DNA of 35,696 nucleotides from CAZXNF01 sp050741255 (GCA_050741255.1 JBOIEQ010000031.1:1-35696), one strand, 5' to 3'. Positions 7,102 through 17,782 are shown, counted from the stretch's first letter. Notes: generated from the sequence alone by a model not told the origin. Numbers and translations are program-made.

Positions 7102-8244
7102 GTGAGCAAGGCAGGCGACAATCCGTTCGCGGCGCGTGGCGAGGACGCCAGGCGCATCTTCCAGCGCGACCCGCGGCCGCATCTGTTCCGGCCGGCCGTG
7201 TTTCGCTCGGTCACCGCGCGCAACCGCATCATGGTGTCGCCGATGTGCCAGTACTCGGCCGCGGACGGCCTGCCGAACGACTGGCATTTCCAGCATCTCG
7301 CCTCGCGTGCCGTCGGCGGCGCGGGCATCGTGTTCACCGAGTCGGTGCATGTGGAGCCGCGCGGTCTGATCACGCGCAAGTGCCTCGGCCTGTGGAACGA
7401 CGCGCAGCGCGATGCGCTGGCGCGCATCGCGGGCTTCGTGAAAAGCCAGGGCGCCATTCCCGGCATCCAGATCGGGCATGCGGGCCGCAAGGCGTCGGTG
7501 GCGTCGCCACGCGAGGGTGGGAAGCCGCTGGCGCTGGAGCAGGGCGCGTGGCCCGTGATCGGTCCGTCGCCACTCGCCTTTGGTGACGGTTATCCCGTGC
7601 CGGCCGAGATGGACCGGAAAGAGATCGATGCGACGCTGGCCCTGTTCGCAGCTTCCGCGCGACGCGCCCGGGAGGCGGGCTTCCAGATCGTGGAAGTGCA
7701 TGCCGCGCACGGCTACCTCATCAACCAGTTTCTCTCGCCGCTCTCGAACAAGCGCACCGATGGTTACGGGGGCAGCTTCGACAACCGCGCGCGTTTCCTG
7801 CTCGAGGCCATCGAGGCGGTGCGTTCGGAATGGCCGGAGGAGTTGCCGGTGTTCGTGCGCATCTCCGCGACCGACTGGATCGAGGGCGGGTGGGACATCG
7901 ACAGCAGCGTCCAGCTCGCGCAGAAGCTCAAGGCGGGTGGGCGGGTGGACCTGATCGATTGTTCAACCGGCGGGATCGGCCAGCCGCGGGGGCTCAAAAT
8001 CCACCCGGGCTATCAGGTGGAATTCGCTTCGGCGGTCCGCAACCGTGGGGGGATGGCCAGCGGGGCGGTCGGCATGATCCACGGCGCGGACATGGCGGAG
8101 ATGATCGTCGCCAATGGGCACGCGGACGTGGTCGTGCTGGGCAGGGCCATGCTGGCCGATCCGTACTGGCCGCTGCATGCCGCCAAGACGCTGCGCGCGA
8201 AGATCGACTGGCCCGTGCAGTACGAGCGCGGCGACATTTATTAA
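7102..8244 (+). CDS. NADH:flavin oxidoreductase, Old Yellow Enzyme family (YqjM/NamA-like)
   Basis: The 380-residue FMN-dependent ene-reductase belongs to the YqjM/XenA class. Recognisable segments are VSPMCQYSA (with the redox-modulating Cys position), NDWHFQHLASRAVGGAG, VEVHAAHGYL carrying the His pair that binds the substrate carbonyl or carboxylate, and LSPLSNKRTDGYGGS with FMN-binding residues, then GRAMLADP near the C-terminus. The start is GTG 7102 after a strong AGGAGGAGG site (7091-7099). OYEs reduce activated C=C bonds, which fits a pathway for an unsaturated acid or ketone. It is 65 nt after the enolase-like gene and 29 nt before the SDR. Confidence 0.92.
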   Translation: MSKAGDNPFAARGEDARRIFQRDPRPHLFRPAVFRSVTARNRIMVSPMCQYSAADGLPNDWHFQHLASRAVGGAGIVFTESVHVEPRGLITRKCLGLWNDAQRDALARIAGFVKSQGAIPGIQIGHAGRKASVASPREGGKPLALEQGAWPVIGPSPLAFGDGYPVPAEMDRKEIDATLALFAASARRAREAGFQIVEVHAAHGYLINQFLSPLSNKRTDGYGGSFDNRARFLLEAIEAVRSEWPEELPVFVRISATDWIEGGWDIDSSVQLAQKLKAGGRVDLIDCSTGGIGQPRGLKIHPGYQVEFASAVRNRGGMASGAVGMIHGADMAEMIVANGHADVVVLGRAMLADPYWPLHAAKTLRAKIDWPVQYERGDIY

Positions 8245-8273
8245 ATCCATCGATCAATGAGGAGACAGTCCAG

Positions 8274-9029
8274 ATGGACCTGAAGCTTTCCGGAAAAACC
8301 GCGCTCGTCACGGGCGCCAGCAGCGTGGGGCTCGGACGCGCGATCGCGCTGGGACTCGCGCGCGAAGGCGTCAAGGTCGCCATCACCGCGCGCCGCGGCG
8401 ATCTGCTGCGGCAGGCCGCGCAGGGGATCAAGGCCGCAACCGGCCATGAGCCGTCGATCATCGAGGGCGATCTCTATCAGCCGGAAACGCCGGCGCGGCT
8501 GGCGGCCGAGGCGCGCAAGAAGCTCGGGCGCGTCGATATCCTGATCAATGCGGCGGGCGGTAGCCGTCCGACACCGTTTGAGTCTCCCGCCGCGGTGTGG
8601 GAAGAAGCCATGCTGCTCAATTTCTTCCGCCTGCGCGACCTGACGCACGCGATCCTGCCGGGCATGCAGGAGCACAAATGGGGGCGGGTGATCAGTCTGA
8701 CCGGCACCTCGGAACCCTACAACATCAACGCGGCCAATCCGGCCAAGGCGGCGATCCATGCCTGGACCAAGGGCCTGTCGCGCGAGATGGGTCAATACTC
8801 CATCACGCTGAACTGCATCAAGCCCGGTCGCATCACCAGCGAACAGATGCTGCGCATGCATCCCACCGAGGAGCAGCGCCGCGCGTTCACGCGCGAGGTG
8901 CCGGTGCAGCGCTTCGGCGAGCCGGACGAACTGGCCGACCTGGCGGTATTTCTCGCCTCGCCGCGGGCCGGCTACATCACGGGCACGGCGATTCCCGTGG
9001 ACGGCGGCCTCAGCCGCTTCGCGTTCTGA
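8274..9029 (+). CDS. Short-chain dehydrogenase/reductase, divergent active site
   Basis: The 251-residue SDR has a Rossmann fold. The nucleotide motif is TGASSVGLG (14-22), one residue longer than the usual TGxxxGxG. N92-A-A-G matches the NAG motif. The canonical YxxxK reads A154-N-P-A-K158, so the lysine is kept but the catalytic Tyr position is Ala; Y149 lies nearby but not in register. The family C-terminal segment TGTAIPVDGG is intact. ATG 8274 follows a GAGGAG site. It may be a dehydrogenase with a relocated acid, or a family member with altered chemistry. Membership is certain; activity as a classical oxidoreductase is not. Confidence 0.9.
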   Translation: MDLKLSGKTALVTGASSVGLGRAIALGLAREGVKVAITARRGDLLRQAAQGIKAATGHEPSIIEGDLYQPETPARLAAEARKKLGRVDILINAAGGSRPTPFESPAAVWEEAMLLNFFRLRDLTHAILPGMQEHKWGRVISLTGTSEPYNINAANPAKAAIHAWTKGLSREMGQYSITLNCIKPGRITSEQMLRMHPTEEQRRAFTREVPVQRFGEPDELADLAVFLASPRAGYITGTAIPVDGGLSRFAF

Positions 9030-9112
9030 ACGGTTATGCGGGCGCATTAACGACGGCACAGTGGCAAGGCACCGGGTATACGGGCCACCGCATGAAGGAC
9101 TGGAGGAGGGCG

Positions 9113-10078
9113 ATGAGAACAGGGACGTGGGTCTTGGCACTGCCGCTGGCGCTGGCCGCTGCAGGCGTCCACGCGCAGGCGTATCCCGCGCGATCGATCC
9201 GCCTGATCGTGCCTTTCCCGCCCGGCGGGCCCAATGACGTGCTCGGCCGCGTCGTCGCGCTGAAGCTGACCGAACAGATGGGGCAGCAGGTGGTGGTCGA
9301 TAACCGGGGTGGCGCAGGGGGCATCATCGGCGCCGAACTCGCCGCCCGGGCGAACCCGGACGGTTACACGCTCTTCTTCGGCGGCACGGCCTCGATGTCG
9401 ATCAACCCGGCCCTGCACAAGAAGCTGAGTTACGACCCGATCGCGGACTTTGCGGCGGTGAGCCTGATCGGTACCGCACCGAGCCTGCTGACGCTCAATC
9501 CCTCGTTGCCCATGCGCAGCGTCAAGGACCTGATCGAGGTCGCCAGGGCAAAGCCGGGGCAACTCACCTTCGCGTCCTCCGGCGTCGGTACCGCGCCGCA
9601 CCTCGCGGGCGAGCTGTTCAACACCATGGCCGGCGTCAACCTGGTGCACGTGCCGTATCGCGGCGGTGGCCCGGCCTTCGTCGATCTGATGGCGGGGCAG
9701 GTCGCGATATATTTCGCCGGCATCTCGGCGGCGCTGCCTTTCGTCAAGGAAGGTAAATTGCGGGCCATCGCCGTCACCGGCGCCCAGCGCACCGCGGTGA
9801 TGCCGGAGATGCCGACCATCGCCGAGTCCGGATTGCCGGGTTTCGAAGTGAGCAACTGGTACGCCATCGTGACGCCCGTTGCCACGCCCAGGGCCGTCAT
9901 CGTGCGGCTGAACGGCGAACTGGTCCGGGCGCTCGCGACCGAGGACATGAAGCGGCGCTTCCTAGAACTGGGCGCCGATCCGATCGGCAGCGATCCGGAC
10001 CGGCTGGCGGCTTACATTCGTAGCGAAATGCCCAAATGGGCCAAGGTCATCCGGTCGGCCGGCCTCAAGGCTGAATGA
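9113..10078 (+). CDS. Bug-family solute-binding protein (TctC-like), copy 1
   Basis: The 321-residue periplasmic binding protein has a signal peptide (about 1-23, ending VHAQA) and the typical mature start YPARSIRLIVPFPPGG. VVVDNRGGAGG, the first-domain carboxylate-loop type motif, and VPYRGGGPAFVDLMAGQV are Bug hallmarks. ATG 9113 was chosen over the in-frame ATG 9092 because TGGAGGAGGG (9101-9110) sits just before it and the signal peptide then begins at residue 1. It captures a carboxylate-type ligand for the TctA/TctB permease, which is encoded convergently downstream. Confidence 0.93.
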   Translation: MRTGTWVLALPLALAAAGVHAQAYPARSIRLIVPFPPGGPNDVLGRVVALKLTEQMGQQVVVDNRGGAGGIIGAELAARANPDGYTLFFGGTASMSINPALHKKLSYDPIADFAAVSLIGTAPSLLTLNPSLPMRSVKDLIEVARAKPGQLTFASSGVGTAPHLAGELFNTMAGVNLVHVPYRGGGPAFVDLMAGQVAIYFAGISAALPFVKEGKLRAIAVTGAQRTAVMPEMPTIAESGLPGFEVSNWYAIVTPVATPRAVIVRLNGELVRALATEDMKRRFLELGADPIGSDPDRLAAYIRSEMPKWAKVIRSAGLKAE

Positions 10079-10101
10079 GTCATAACAAGAAGGAGGAGCA
10101 G

Positions 10102-11085
10102 ATGAATCGACGATTCAGCATTTCCCGCGCTGGCGGGGTCATGGTTCTCGCCGCGGTGTGCCTGCAGGTTTCCGTGGCGTTCGCGCAGGCGTTCCCGGCG
10201 AAACCCGTGCGCATCATGGTGGGCCTGGCGCCCGGCGGCGGGACCGACATCATCTCGCGCATGGTCGGCCAGAAACTCGGCGTCGCCATCAACCAGCAGG
10301 TCGTCATCGACAACCGGCCGGGCGCGGGCGGGAACATCGCCGCGGAACTGGTGGCGAAGGCGCCGCCGGACGGCTACACGCTCATCGTGGTGACCGCGAG
10401 CCACGCCGTGAATCCGAGCCTGTACAAAAAGCTCGGCTACGATCCGATCAAGGACTTCACGCCCATTACGCAGCTGACGTCGCAGCCATACCTGTTCGTG
10501 GTGCATCCCTCGGTGCCGGTCAGGAACGTGAAGGACTACATCGCCCTGTCGAAGACCCGCAAGGGCGGACTGACCTACGCGTCATCGGGCTCCGGGCTGC
10601 TCGGCCATCTGGGCATGGAGTTGCTGATGTCGCAGGGACATTTCCCGGGCATCCACGTGCCTTACAAGGGTGCGGGACCGGCGCTGCTCGACACCATGGC
10701 GGGCCAGGTCGATGCCTTCTTTCCGACGATCATCTCCGGGCTTCCGTATGCCAAGAGCGGCAAGGTGCGGGCGATCGGCATCACGAGTACGAAGCGGTCG
10801 ACGCTGCTGCCCGACGTGGCCACGGTCGCCGAGCAGGGCTTCCCGAATTACGAAGTGAGCGGGTGGTACGGGATGCTCGCGCCGGCGGGCCTGTCCAGGG
10901 AGGTACTGGCCGTGCTCTACGGCGAGACGGCCAAGGTGCTCCGGCAGCAGGACACCAGGGACCGCATGGCGGGGGATGGCGCGGAACCGGTGGGGAACAG
11001 CCCCGAGGAGTTCGGCGCGTACCTGCAGTCCGAGACGGTGAAATGGGCCAAGGTGGTCAAGCTGTCCGGGGCGACCTCGGAGTGA
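10102..11085 (+). CDS. Bug-family solute-binding protein (TctC-like), copy 2
   Basis: The second binding protein has 327 residues, a signal peptide about 1-28 (ending VAFAQA) and mature start FPAKPVRIMVGLAPGGGTD. VVIDNRPGAGGN and VPYKGAGPALLDTMAGQVD are family motifs. ATG 10102 follows AGGAGGAG (10091-10098) and is preferred to an upstream in-frame start at 10075 that overlaps the previous stop. It is clearly paralogous to its neighbour but divergent, so it may bind a different ligand or the same substrate with different affinity. It converges on the VOC gene with only 13 nt between stops. Confidence 0.93.
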   Translation: MNRRFSISRAGGVMVLAAVCLQVSVAFAQAFPAKPVRIMVGLAPGGGTDIISRMVGQKLGVAINQQVVIDNRPGAGGNIAAELVAKAPPDGYTLIVVTASHAVNPSLYKKLGYDPIKDFTPITQLTSQPYLFVVHPSVPVRNVKDYIALSKTRKGGLTYASSGSGLLGHLGMELLMSQGHFPGIHVPYKGAGPALLDTMAGQVDAFFPTIISGLPYAKSGKVRAIGITSTKRSTLLPDVATVAEQGFPNYEVSGWYGMLAPAGLSREVLAVLYGETAKVLRQQDTRDRMAGDGAEPVGNSPEEFGAYLQSETVKWAKVVKLSGATSE

Positions 11086-11098
11086 GCGCCGGCCGCGG

Positions 11099-11965
11099 TC
11101 AGTATCGACCCCGGTAACGGTCCCCATTGGGCGTGTAGGCGCCGTTCGACTGCGCGGGGTCCCGGTTGACGAGTTCGCGGCCGCGCAGCGGGTGCGAGAG
11201 GCTGCGCACCTCGTGCTGGATCTCGAACAGCGCGCGGCCGTCTTCCGGGTCGAAGATCGTCTCGAAGCGGTATTGATACTGGTCGCTTTCCTCGGTGATC
11301 AGTCCGCGCGCCGCCAGTTTCGCGTGCGGCCCCGAGAAATCCGCGACATAGACCTGCAGGTGATGGCCGTCGTACGGCGGGAGCGCGGCGTCGTTCTCAC
11401 GGAAGATCAGGCGCTGCGCGGGGCCGGCGACGACGGTGGCGGCGGATGCGCCCTCGAGCGCGCCGACCGTCGCGGGCGCGCCGAGCACCTGCCGGTAGAA
11501 GCGTGCGATCCCTTCACTCACGCCGCGCGGCACATCGAAGCGCACGTACGGCATGCCGAGACTCATGCCGCCGGGCACGGCCGCGTGGATGCGGAAGCGG
11601 TTGCCCCAGGGGCACACGACGTCCACGACTTCCGCGCCGGTGGTGTACGCGAAGCGGGTCTCCTTCAGGCGCGGCGCCACGCGTTCCAGACGCTGCGCGA
11701 GCGCCGCGAGGTCGGGCATCACGAGGCCGATGATGCCGCGCAGCCGCTGCGGTCCGCGCGCGGGGAGGTGGACCTGGCTGCGGCCGATGTTGACCCACAT
11801 GTTCTCCAGCCCGACCACCACGTACGGGTCGCGCGTGAGACCCAGGCCCACCAGGTAGAACAGCACCGCCTTCGCGTTGTCGTCGTGCGACAGGTTAACG
11901 TGCTCGAGCTGGACGATGTTGCCGACGTCCTCGGCGCTGCGGTCGTACTGCGGGGTGGCGGGCAT
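11099..11965 (-). CDS. VOC-superfamily protein with two glyoxalase/dioxygenase-like modules
   Basis: The 288-residue protein has two vicinal-oxygen-chelate modules, about 15-130 and 135-255. Candidate metal ligands are H22 (LEHVNLSHDD), H201 or H202 (DGHHLQVYV) and E248 (LFEIQHE). VOC enzymes include extradiol dioxygenases, glyoxalases and epimerases; which applies here is not readable. ATG 11965 was chosen over the longer open frame because it lies 8 nt after the tctA stop and gives the conserved N-terminal module; the longer frame would begin inside tctA. It is the last gene of a tctB-tctA-VOC operon, so its substrate is plausibly the imported compound or a product of it. Confidence 0.8.
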   Translation of the reverse strand: MPATPQYDRSAEDVGNIVQLEHVNLSHDDNAKAVLFYLVGLGLTRDPYVVVGLENMWVNIGRSQVHLPARGPQRLRGIIGLVMPDLAALAQRLERVAPRLKETRFAYTTGAEVVDVVCPWGNRFRIHAAVPGGMSLGMPYVRFDVPRGVSEGIARFYRQVLGAPATVGALEGASAATVVAGPAQRLIFRENDAALPPYDGHHLQVYVADFSGPHAKLAARGLITEESDQYQYRFETIFDPEDGRALFEIQHEVRSLSHPLRGRELVNRDPAQSNGAYTPNGDRYRGRY

Positions 11966-11972
11966 GGCGGTG

Positions 11973-13508
11973 TCAGGCTCCGGTTCCGGTGGGGGCGTCT
12001 TCGTCGAGTCCCACACGCGCGCGCCAGTCGGCACGGCGGCGCAGTGCGGACCAGGCATTGTAGGCAAGCAATGCCGCGCCCACACCCAGCATGCTGGTGG
12101 CGATCGGTCGGTGCAGGAAGATACCCCAGTCGCCGCCCGACATCGCGAGCGACTGCCGCACGGACAGCTCCAGCATGGGGGCGAGGATGAGACCCAGCAC
12201 CACCGGCGCGGTGTCGAAGTCGAATTTGCGCAAACCGTAGCCCGCGCCGCCGCAGGCGATCGCGATCCAGATGTCCATCGTGCTCTGGTTGATCGAATAC
12301 ACGCCGAGCAGGCACAGCGTCAGGATGAACGGATACAGGTACGAATACGGGATGCGCAGCAGGTTCACGAACAGCCCGACCATCGGCAGGTTGAGGATCA
12401 GCAGCACGACGTTGCCCACGTACATGCTGGCGATGAAGCCCCAGAAAATGTCGGGCCGGGTTGCGATCAGCGTCGGGCCGGGCGCGATGCCGTGGATCAT
12501 CAGCGCGCTCAGCATCACGGCGGGCACCGCACCGGACGGGATGCCGAGCGCGAGCATCGGCACGAAGGCGCCGGAGGTGGCCGCGTTGTTGGCGGACTCG
12601 GGTCCGGCGACGCCTTCCACCGCGCCATGGCCAAAACGTTCAGGATAGTTTGATAACCGCCGCTCGACGGCATACGACACGAACGACGAAATGATGTGCG
12701 CGGAGCCCGGGATCACGCCGATGAGGAAGCCGAGTACGGTGCCGCGCGCGATGGGACCGATCGAGGCGCGCGCTTCGGCGCGGGAGGGCAGCAGTTCCGA
12801 CAGCTTCGGCTGTTTCACCTGCAGGGCAGAGGCCTGGCGCGCGGAGAGCAGGATTTCCGAGATGCCGAACAGCCCCACCGCGACCGGCACCACGCCCACG
12901 CCGTCGCCGAGTTCCGGCAGGTCGAAGCTGAAGCGCGTGTAACCGGACATCGGATCGATGCCGACCATGCCGAGGAACAGGCCGGCGACGGCCATCAGCA
13001 ATGTTTTCACGGTCGAGCTGCCGGACAGGTAGGCCAGTACCAGCAGGCCGAGCGTCAGCAGCGCGGCGTATTCCGGCGGTCCGAATTTCAGCGCGATGGC
13101 GGCGAGCGGCGGCGCCAGCAGCATGAGCGCGACCACCGACACGGTACCGGCAACGAAGGAGCCGATCGCGGCGATGGCGAGCGCCGGTCCCGCGCGGCCC
13201 TGCTGCGTCATGGCATACCCGTCCACGCAGGTCATTACCGACGCCGCTTCGCCGGGGATGCGCATCAGGATCGACGTCGTGGAACCGCCGTACATGGCAC
13301 CGTAGTACACGCCGGCCAGCATCACCATCGCCACCGTCGGACTCAGGCCGTAGGTCACCGGCAGCAGCAGGCTGATGCCCGTCAACGGCCCCACGCCGGG
13401 GAGCATGCCCACCAGCGTACCGAACAGGCAGCCGATGAAGGCGTAGACCAGGATGGATGGCGTCAGCGCGATGCCGAAGCCTGTCGCCAGGTTGGCGAGG
13501 ACTTCCAC
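11973..13508 (-). CDS. tctA: Tripartite tricarboxylate transporter large permease TctA
   Basis: The polytopic inner-membrane permease has 511 residues and about 10-12 helices. The family motif GTLVGMLPGVGPLTG lies near the N-terminus (about 30-44), followed by YYGAMYGGSTTSIL and later GIPGSAHIISSFVSYAVERR and LALGIPSGAVPAVML. The start is taken as GTG 13508, which overlaps the tctB stop (TAGTG) and gives the normal family length; the open frame further upstream overlaps tctB. It forms the sodium- or proton-driven channel of the TTT system, fed by one or both Bug proteins encoded on the opposite strand. Confidence 0.95.
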   Translation of the reverse strand: MEVLANLATGFGIALTPSILVYAFIGCLFGTLVGMLPGVGPLTGISLLLPVTYGLSPTVAMVMLAGVYYGAMYGGSTTSILMRIPGEAASVMTCVDGYAMTQQGRAGPALAIAAIGSFVAGTVSVVALMLLAPPLAAIALKFGPPEYAALLTLGLLVLAYLSGSSTVKTLLMAVAGLFLGMVGIDPMSGYTRFSFDLPELGDGVGVVPVAVGLFGISEILLSARQASALQVKQPKLSELLPSRAEARASIGPIARGTVLGFLIGVIPGSAHIISSFVSYAVERRLSNYPERFGHGAVEGVAGPESANNAATSGAFVPMLALGIPSGAVPAVMLSALMIHGIAPGPTLIATRPDIFWGFIASMYVGNVVLLILNLPMVGLFVNLLRIPYSYLYPFILTLCLLGVYSINQSTMDIWIAIACGGAGYGLRKFDFDTAPVVLGLILAPMLELSVRQSLAMSGGDWGIFLHRPIATSMLGVGAALLAYNAWSALRRRADWRARVGLDEDAPTGTGA

Positions 13509-13954
13509 TACCAGCCCCAGTCGTTGACCGGCAGCGGCACGCGCAGCAGGTTGTTCACCACCCAGAAGCTGCCCAGGGCAAAGCCGCCGGCGAGCAGCGC
13601 CGCGATCCACCACGGACGCCGCTCCACCACGGCGAGCAGCGCGAACAGGAAGCCGGCGGCGGTGGCGCGGTAGCCGATGCGCTCCAGCGCGAAGGTGGCG
13701 ACGCCCATCAGCGCGAGCAGGAGCAACGCGAGCGGCAGGTCGTTCAGGCGGACCTCGCGCAGGCGGGTCGCCGCACCGCCGTGCACGGCGAGGCCCAGCG
13801 CGCCCGCGAGCAGCAGCGCGGCGAGCAGCAGCGGGACGAGTCCCGGCCCCGGTTCGGCCAGCGTACCGAAGGGATAGCGGCGCGCGGCCCACAGGGCGGT
13901 AGCAGCGCAGGCGGCGAGCGCCAGCGCGGCCGCGCGGTCACGGGTCAGGTGCAT
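13508..13954 (-). CDS. tctB: Tripartite tricarboxylate transporter small permease TctB
   Basis: The 148-residue protein has four predicted helices, matching TctB in size and position. The N-terminal region includes RYPFGTLAEPGPGLVPLLLA, a recognisable TctB-type segment around the first loop. The ATG at 13954 has GGAGGAG about 8 nt upstream on the minus strand. It overlaps the tctA start by one base, giving coupled translation. It is divergent from yheS across a 168-nt region that must contain both promoters. Confidence 0.88.
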   Translation of the reverse strand: MHLTRDRAAALALAACAATALWAARRYPFGTLAEPGPGLVPLLLAALLLAGALGLAVHGGAATRLREVRLNDLPLALLLLALMGVATFALERIGYRATAAGFLFALLAVVERRPWWIAALLAGGFALGSFWVVNNLLRVPLPVNDWGW

Positions 13955-14088
13955 GGGGACGTCTCCTCCAGACGGCAGCCGGCGGTGCGCGGTCGGCCGG
14001 CGTGATGCCGGGCTTCTTTTTTGCGCGTCGAGGCTGAAAAATCGTTTTGCATCATAGGGAAATGGCTACACCCCCGCAAGCCGCTCGG

Positions 14089-14115
14089 CTAGAATGCACG
14101 CCTTTTTCCCGGGGA
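14089..14115 (+). promoter_or_regulatory. Candidate promoter -10 and ribosome site of yheS
   Basis: GCTAGAAT (-10 candidate TAGAAT, 14090-14095) lies 27 nt before the GTG start, with GGGGA at 14111-14115 as ribosome site. I see no good -35. The same GCTAGAAT followed by a CGCCT-containing segment occurs before apbC, which raises confidence slightly. Confidence 0.4.
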
Positions 14116-14122
14116 CCCGCTG

Positions 14123-16045
<1,923 letters not shown>

Positions 16046-16140
16046 CCCCGCCTTGCCCGCCGCAGGGCGCTTGGTTAAGCTGGCACAGCAGATCCACGGT
16101 CAGTGGGCGACGGTTTCCAATCACACCAGAGGAGGATTTC

Positions 16141-17172
16141 ATGCAACGCCTACCCGCGGCCCAGGCGGCCGTGCGCAACACCGTGTTCGCGCTGCTCGCA
16201 GGCGCCGTTCTCGCCAGCTGCCAGAGCGCGGGGCCCGCGCTGGATGCCGCCGACACCACACCGCCCAAGCGCATGGTGACGCAGGGGCGGGCCAAGGTCA
16301 TCATCGCGAATCTGCACGACTGCGCCTCGAAGAACAGCAACCACCGCATCAGCGCGGTCGGCCAGATCACCGCCACCGACGGCACCGTCATCACGGTGCC
16401 CGCGGAAACGGCCTTCCAGAAAGGCCTTGGCCCCCTGGCCTCCGATCTCTACAACGATTGCACCCCGGTCACGCCGAAGAACTCGGCGGAGGTTTCGACC
16501 GACAAGGTCCCGGTCATCGATGTCGATGCCGACGGCGAGGTCATCACCGGCTTCATCATGGCGGACAACTATTACGAGCTGTACGTCAACGGCAAGCTCG
16601 TGTCGGTGGACAACATGCCGTATTCGCCGTTCAACTCCACGATCGTGAAGTTCAGGGTGAAGCGGCCCTACACCATGGCGTTCCTGCTGGTGGACTGGGA
16701 AGAACACTCCGGCCTGAGCATGGAACGGTTCCCCCGTGGTCCCAAGGGCAATGCCTGGCATCCGGGCGACGGCGGCCTGGTTGCGCGGTTCAGCGACGGC
16801 ACGGTGACCGACAGCAGCTGGAAGGCGCAGTCGTTCTATATCGCGCCACTCAATGATCCGAAGGAAGTCGTCGAGCGGGGTAACGTCCACGACACGCGGG
16901 GGCTGGGCGGACGCATGCACCCTTTCGCCAAGCTGCCCGAGTGCCAGGACAAATGCTACGCGGTGCACTACCCGATCCCCGCCAACTGGCAGTCGCCCCG
17001 CTTCAATGACCAGAACTGGCCGCGTGCGTGGGAGTACACCGACGAGGACATCGGCGTCAACAACATGCCCGGCTACACGCGTTTTCCGGAGTTGTTCGCG
17101 GACGCGCGCTGGATCTGGACGGTGAACCTCGTGTTCGACAACGTCGTCATCGCGCGCAAGACCGTGCGCTGA
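16141..17172 (+). CDS. Putative lipoprotein of unknown function
   Basis: The 343-residue protein has an N-terminal signal and lipobox VLASC with C27 as the lipidated residue, predicting attachment to the inner or outer membrane on the periplasmic side. The mature part has no transmembrane segment and looks beta-rich, with motifs such as DNYYELYVNGKLVSVDN, SFYIAPL and DARWIWTVNLVFDN that recall jelly-roll carbohydrate-binding-type modules. Four further Cys could form disulfides (C60 and C105, and a CQDKC pair near residue 263). ATG 16141 directly follows GAGGAGG and starts the signal peptide; the longer open frame upstream was rejected. It is a single gene between yheS and the convergent DUF938 methyltransferase. 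I do not recognise a function. Confidence 0.75.
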   Translation: MQRLPAAQAAVRNTVFALLAGAVLASCQSAGPALDAADTTPPKRMVTQGRAKVIIANLHDCASKNSNHRISAVGQITATDGTVITVPAETAFQKGLGPLASDLYNDCTPVTPKNSAEVSTDKVPVIDVDADGEVITGFIMADNYYELYVNGKLVSVDNMPYSPFNSTIVKFRVKRPYTMAFLLVDWEEHSGLSMERFPRGPKGNAWHPGDGGLVARFSDGTVTDSSWKAQSFYIAPLNDPKEVVERGNVHDTRGLGGRMHPFAKLPECQDKCYAVHYPIPANWQSPRFNDQNWPRAWEYTDEDIGVNNMPGYTRFPELFADARWIWTVNLVFDNVVIARKTVR

Positions 17173-17181
17173 GGCCGATCC

Positions 17182-17778
17182 TTACAACCGGCGCGTCCAC
17201 ACGAGGCACCGGTTGTTCGCCGGCATCGCGCGGTCTTCCACCCGGACGTACCCCGCGCCGGCGGCGAGCGCATCCACCGCCTCGATGTCGCGGATGCCCA
17301 TCCCCGGATCCTGCTGCCGCAGCGAGGCGTCGAAGGCCGCGTTGCTCGCGCTGGTGAACTGTCCGCCGTAGTTGAAGGGGCCGTACACGACCAGCTTGGC
17401 GTCCGGCGTGCTGATGCCGGGCAGGTGCGCGAACAGCTTTTCCACCCCGGGCCAGTGCATGATGTGGAGGGTGTTCGCCGTGAACGCGGCGTCGTAGCGG
17501 TGCGTGGGCCACGCGCCGTTTACGTCGAGTTCAAAAGGGGCTCGCAGGTTGGCGAGTTTCGCTTCCTCGAGCCATTGGCGGATTCCGGGCAGATAGTCGC
17601 GGCGGTCGGCCGTGTGCCAGACGAGGTGCGGTAGCCCCTGCGCGAAATGCACCGCGTGCTGTCCGGTGCCGCTGCCGATTTCCAGGACTTCGCGCCGGTC
17701 GGCGAAGTGCTCGTTCAGTACTGCGAGGATGGGCGCCTTGTTGCGCTCGCAGGCTTCCGAGTAGGGTTTGTTCACCAA
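17182..17778 (-). CDS. DUF938 family SAM-dependent methyltransferase-like protein
   Basis: The 198-residue class I methyltransferase fold carries motif I VLEIGSGTGQHAVHFAQ (about 31-47) and the DUF938 hallmarks YSEACERNKAPIL at the N-terminus, ANTLHIMHW in the middle and YGPFNYGGQFTS near the C-terminal third. The natural substrate of this family is not established. It begins 4 nt after the prfC stop and is probably cotranscribed with it. It ends 9 nt from the convergent lipoprotein gene. Confidence 0.88.
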   Translation of the reverse strand: MVNKPYSEACERNKAPILAVLNEHFADRREVLEIGSGTGQHAVHFAQGLPHLVWHTADRRDYLPGIRQWLEEAKLANLRAPFELDVNGAWPTHRYDAAFTANTLHIMHWPGVEKLFAHLPGISTPDAKLVVYGPFNYGGQFTSASNAAFDASLRQQDPGMGIRDIEAVDALAAGAGYVRVEDRAMPANNRCLVWTRRL

Positions 17779-17782
17779 CTGC

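Noticed and set aside
11192..12190. Plus-strand open frame over the VOC and tctA 3' region
   Set aside because: The minus strand encodes VOC metal ligands and TctA helices; the plus frame has antisense composition only.
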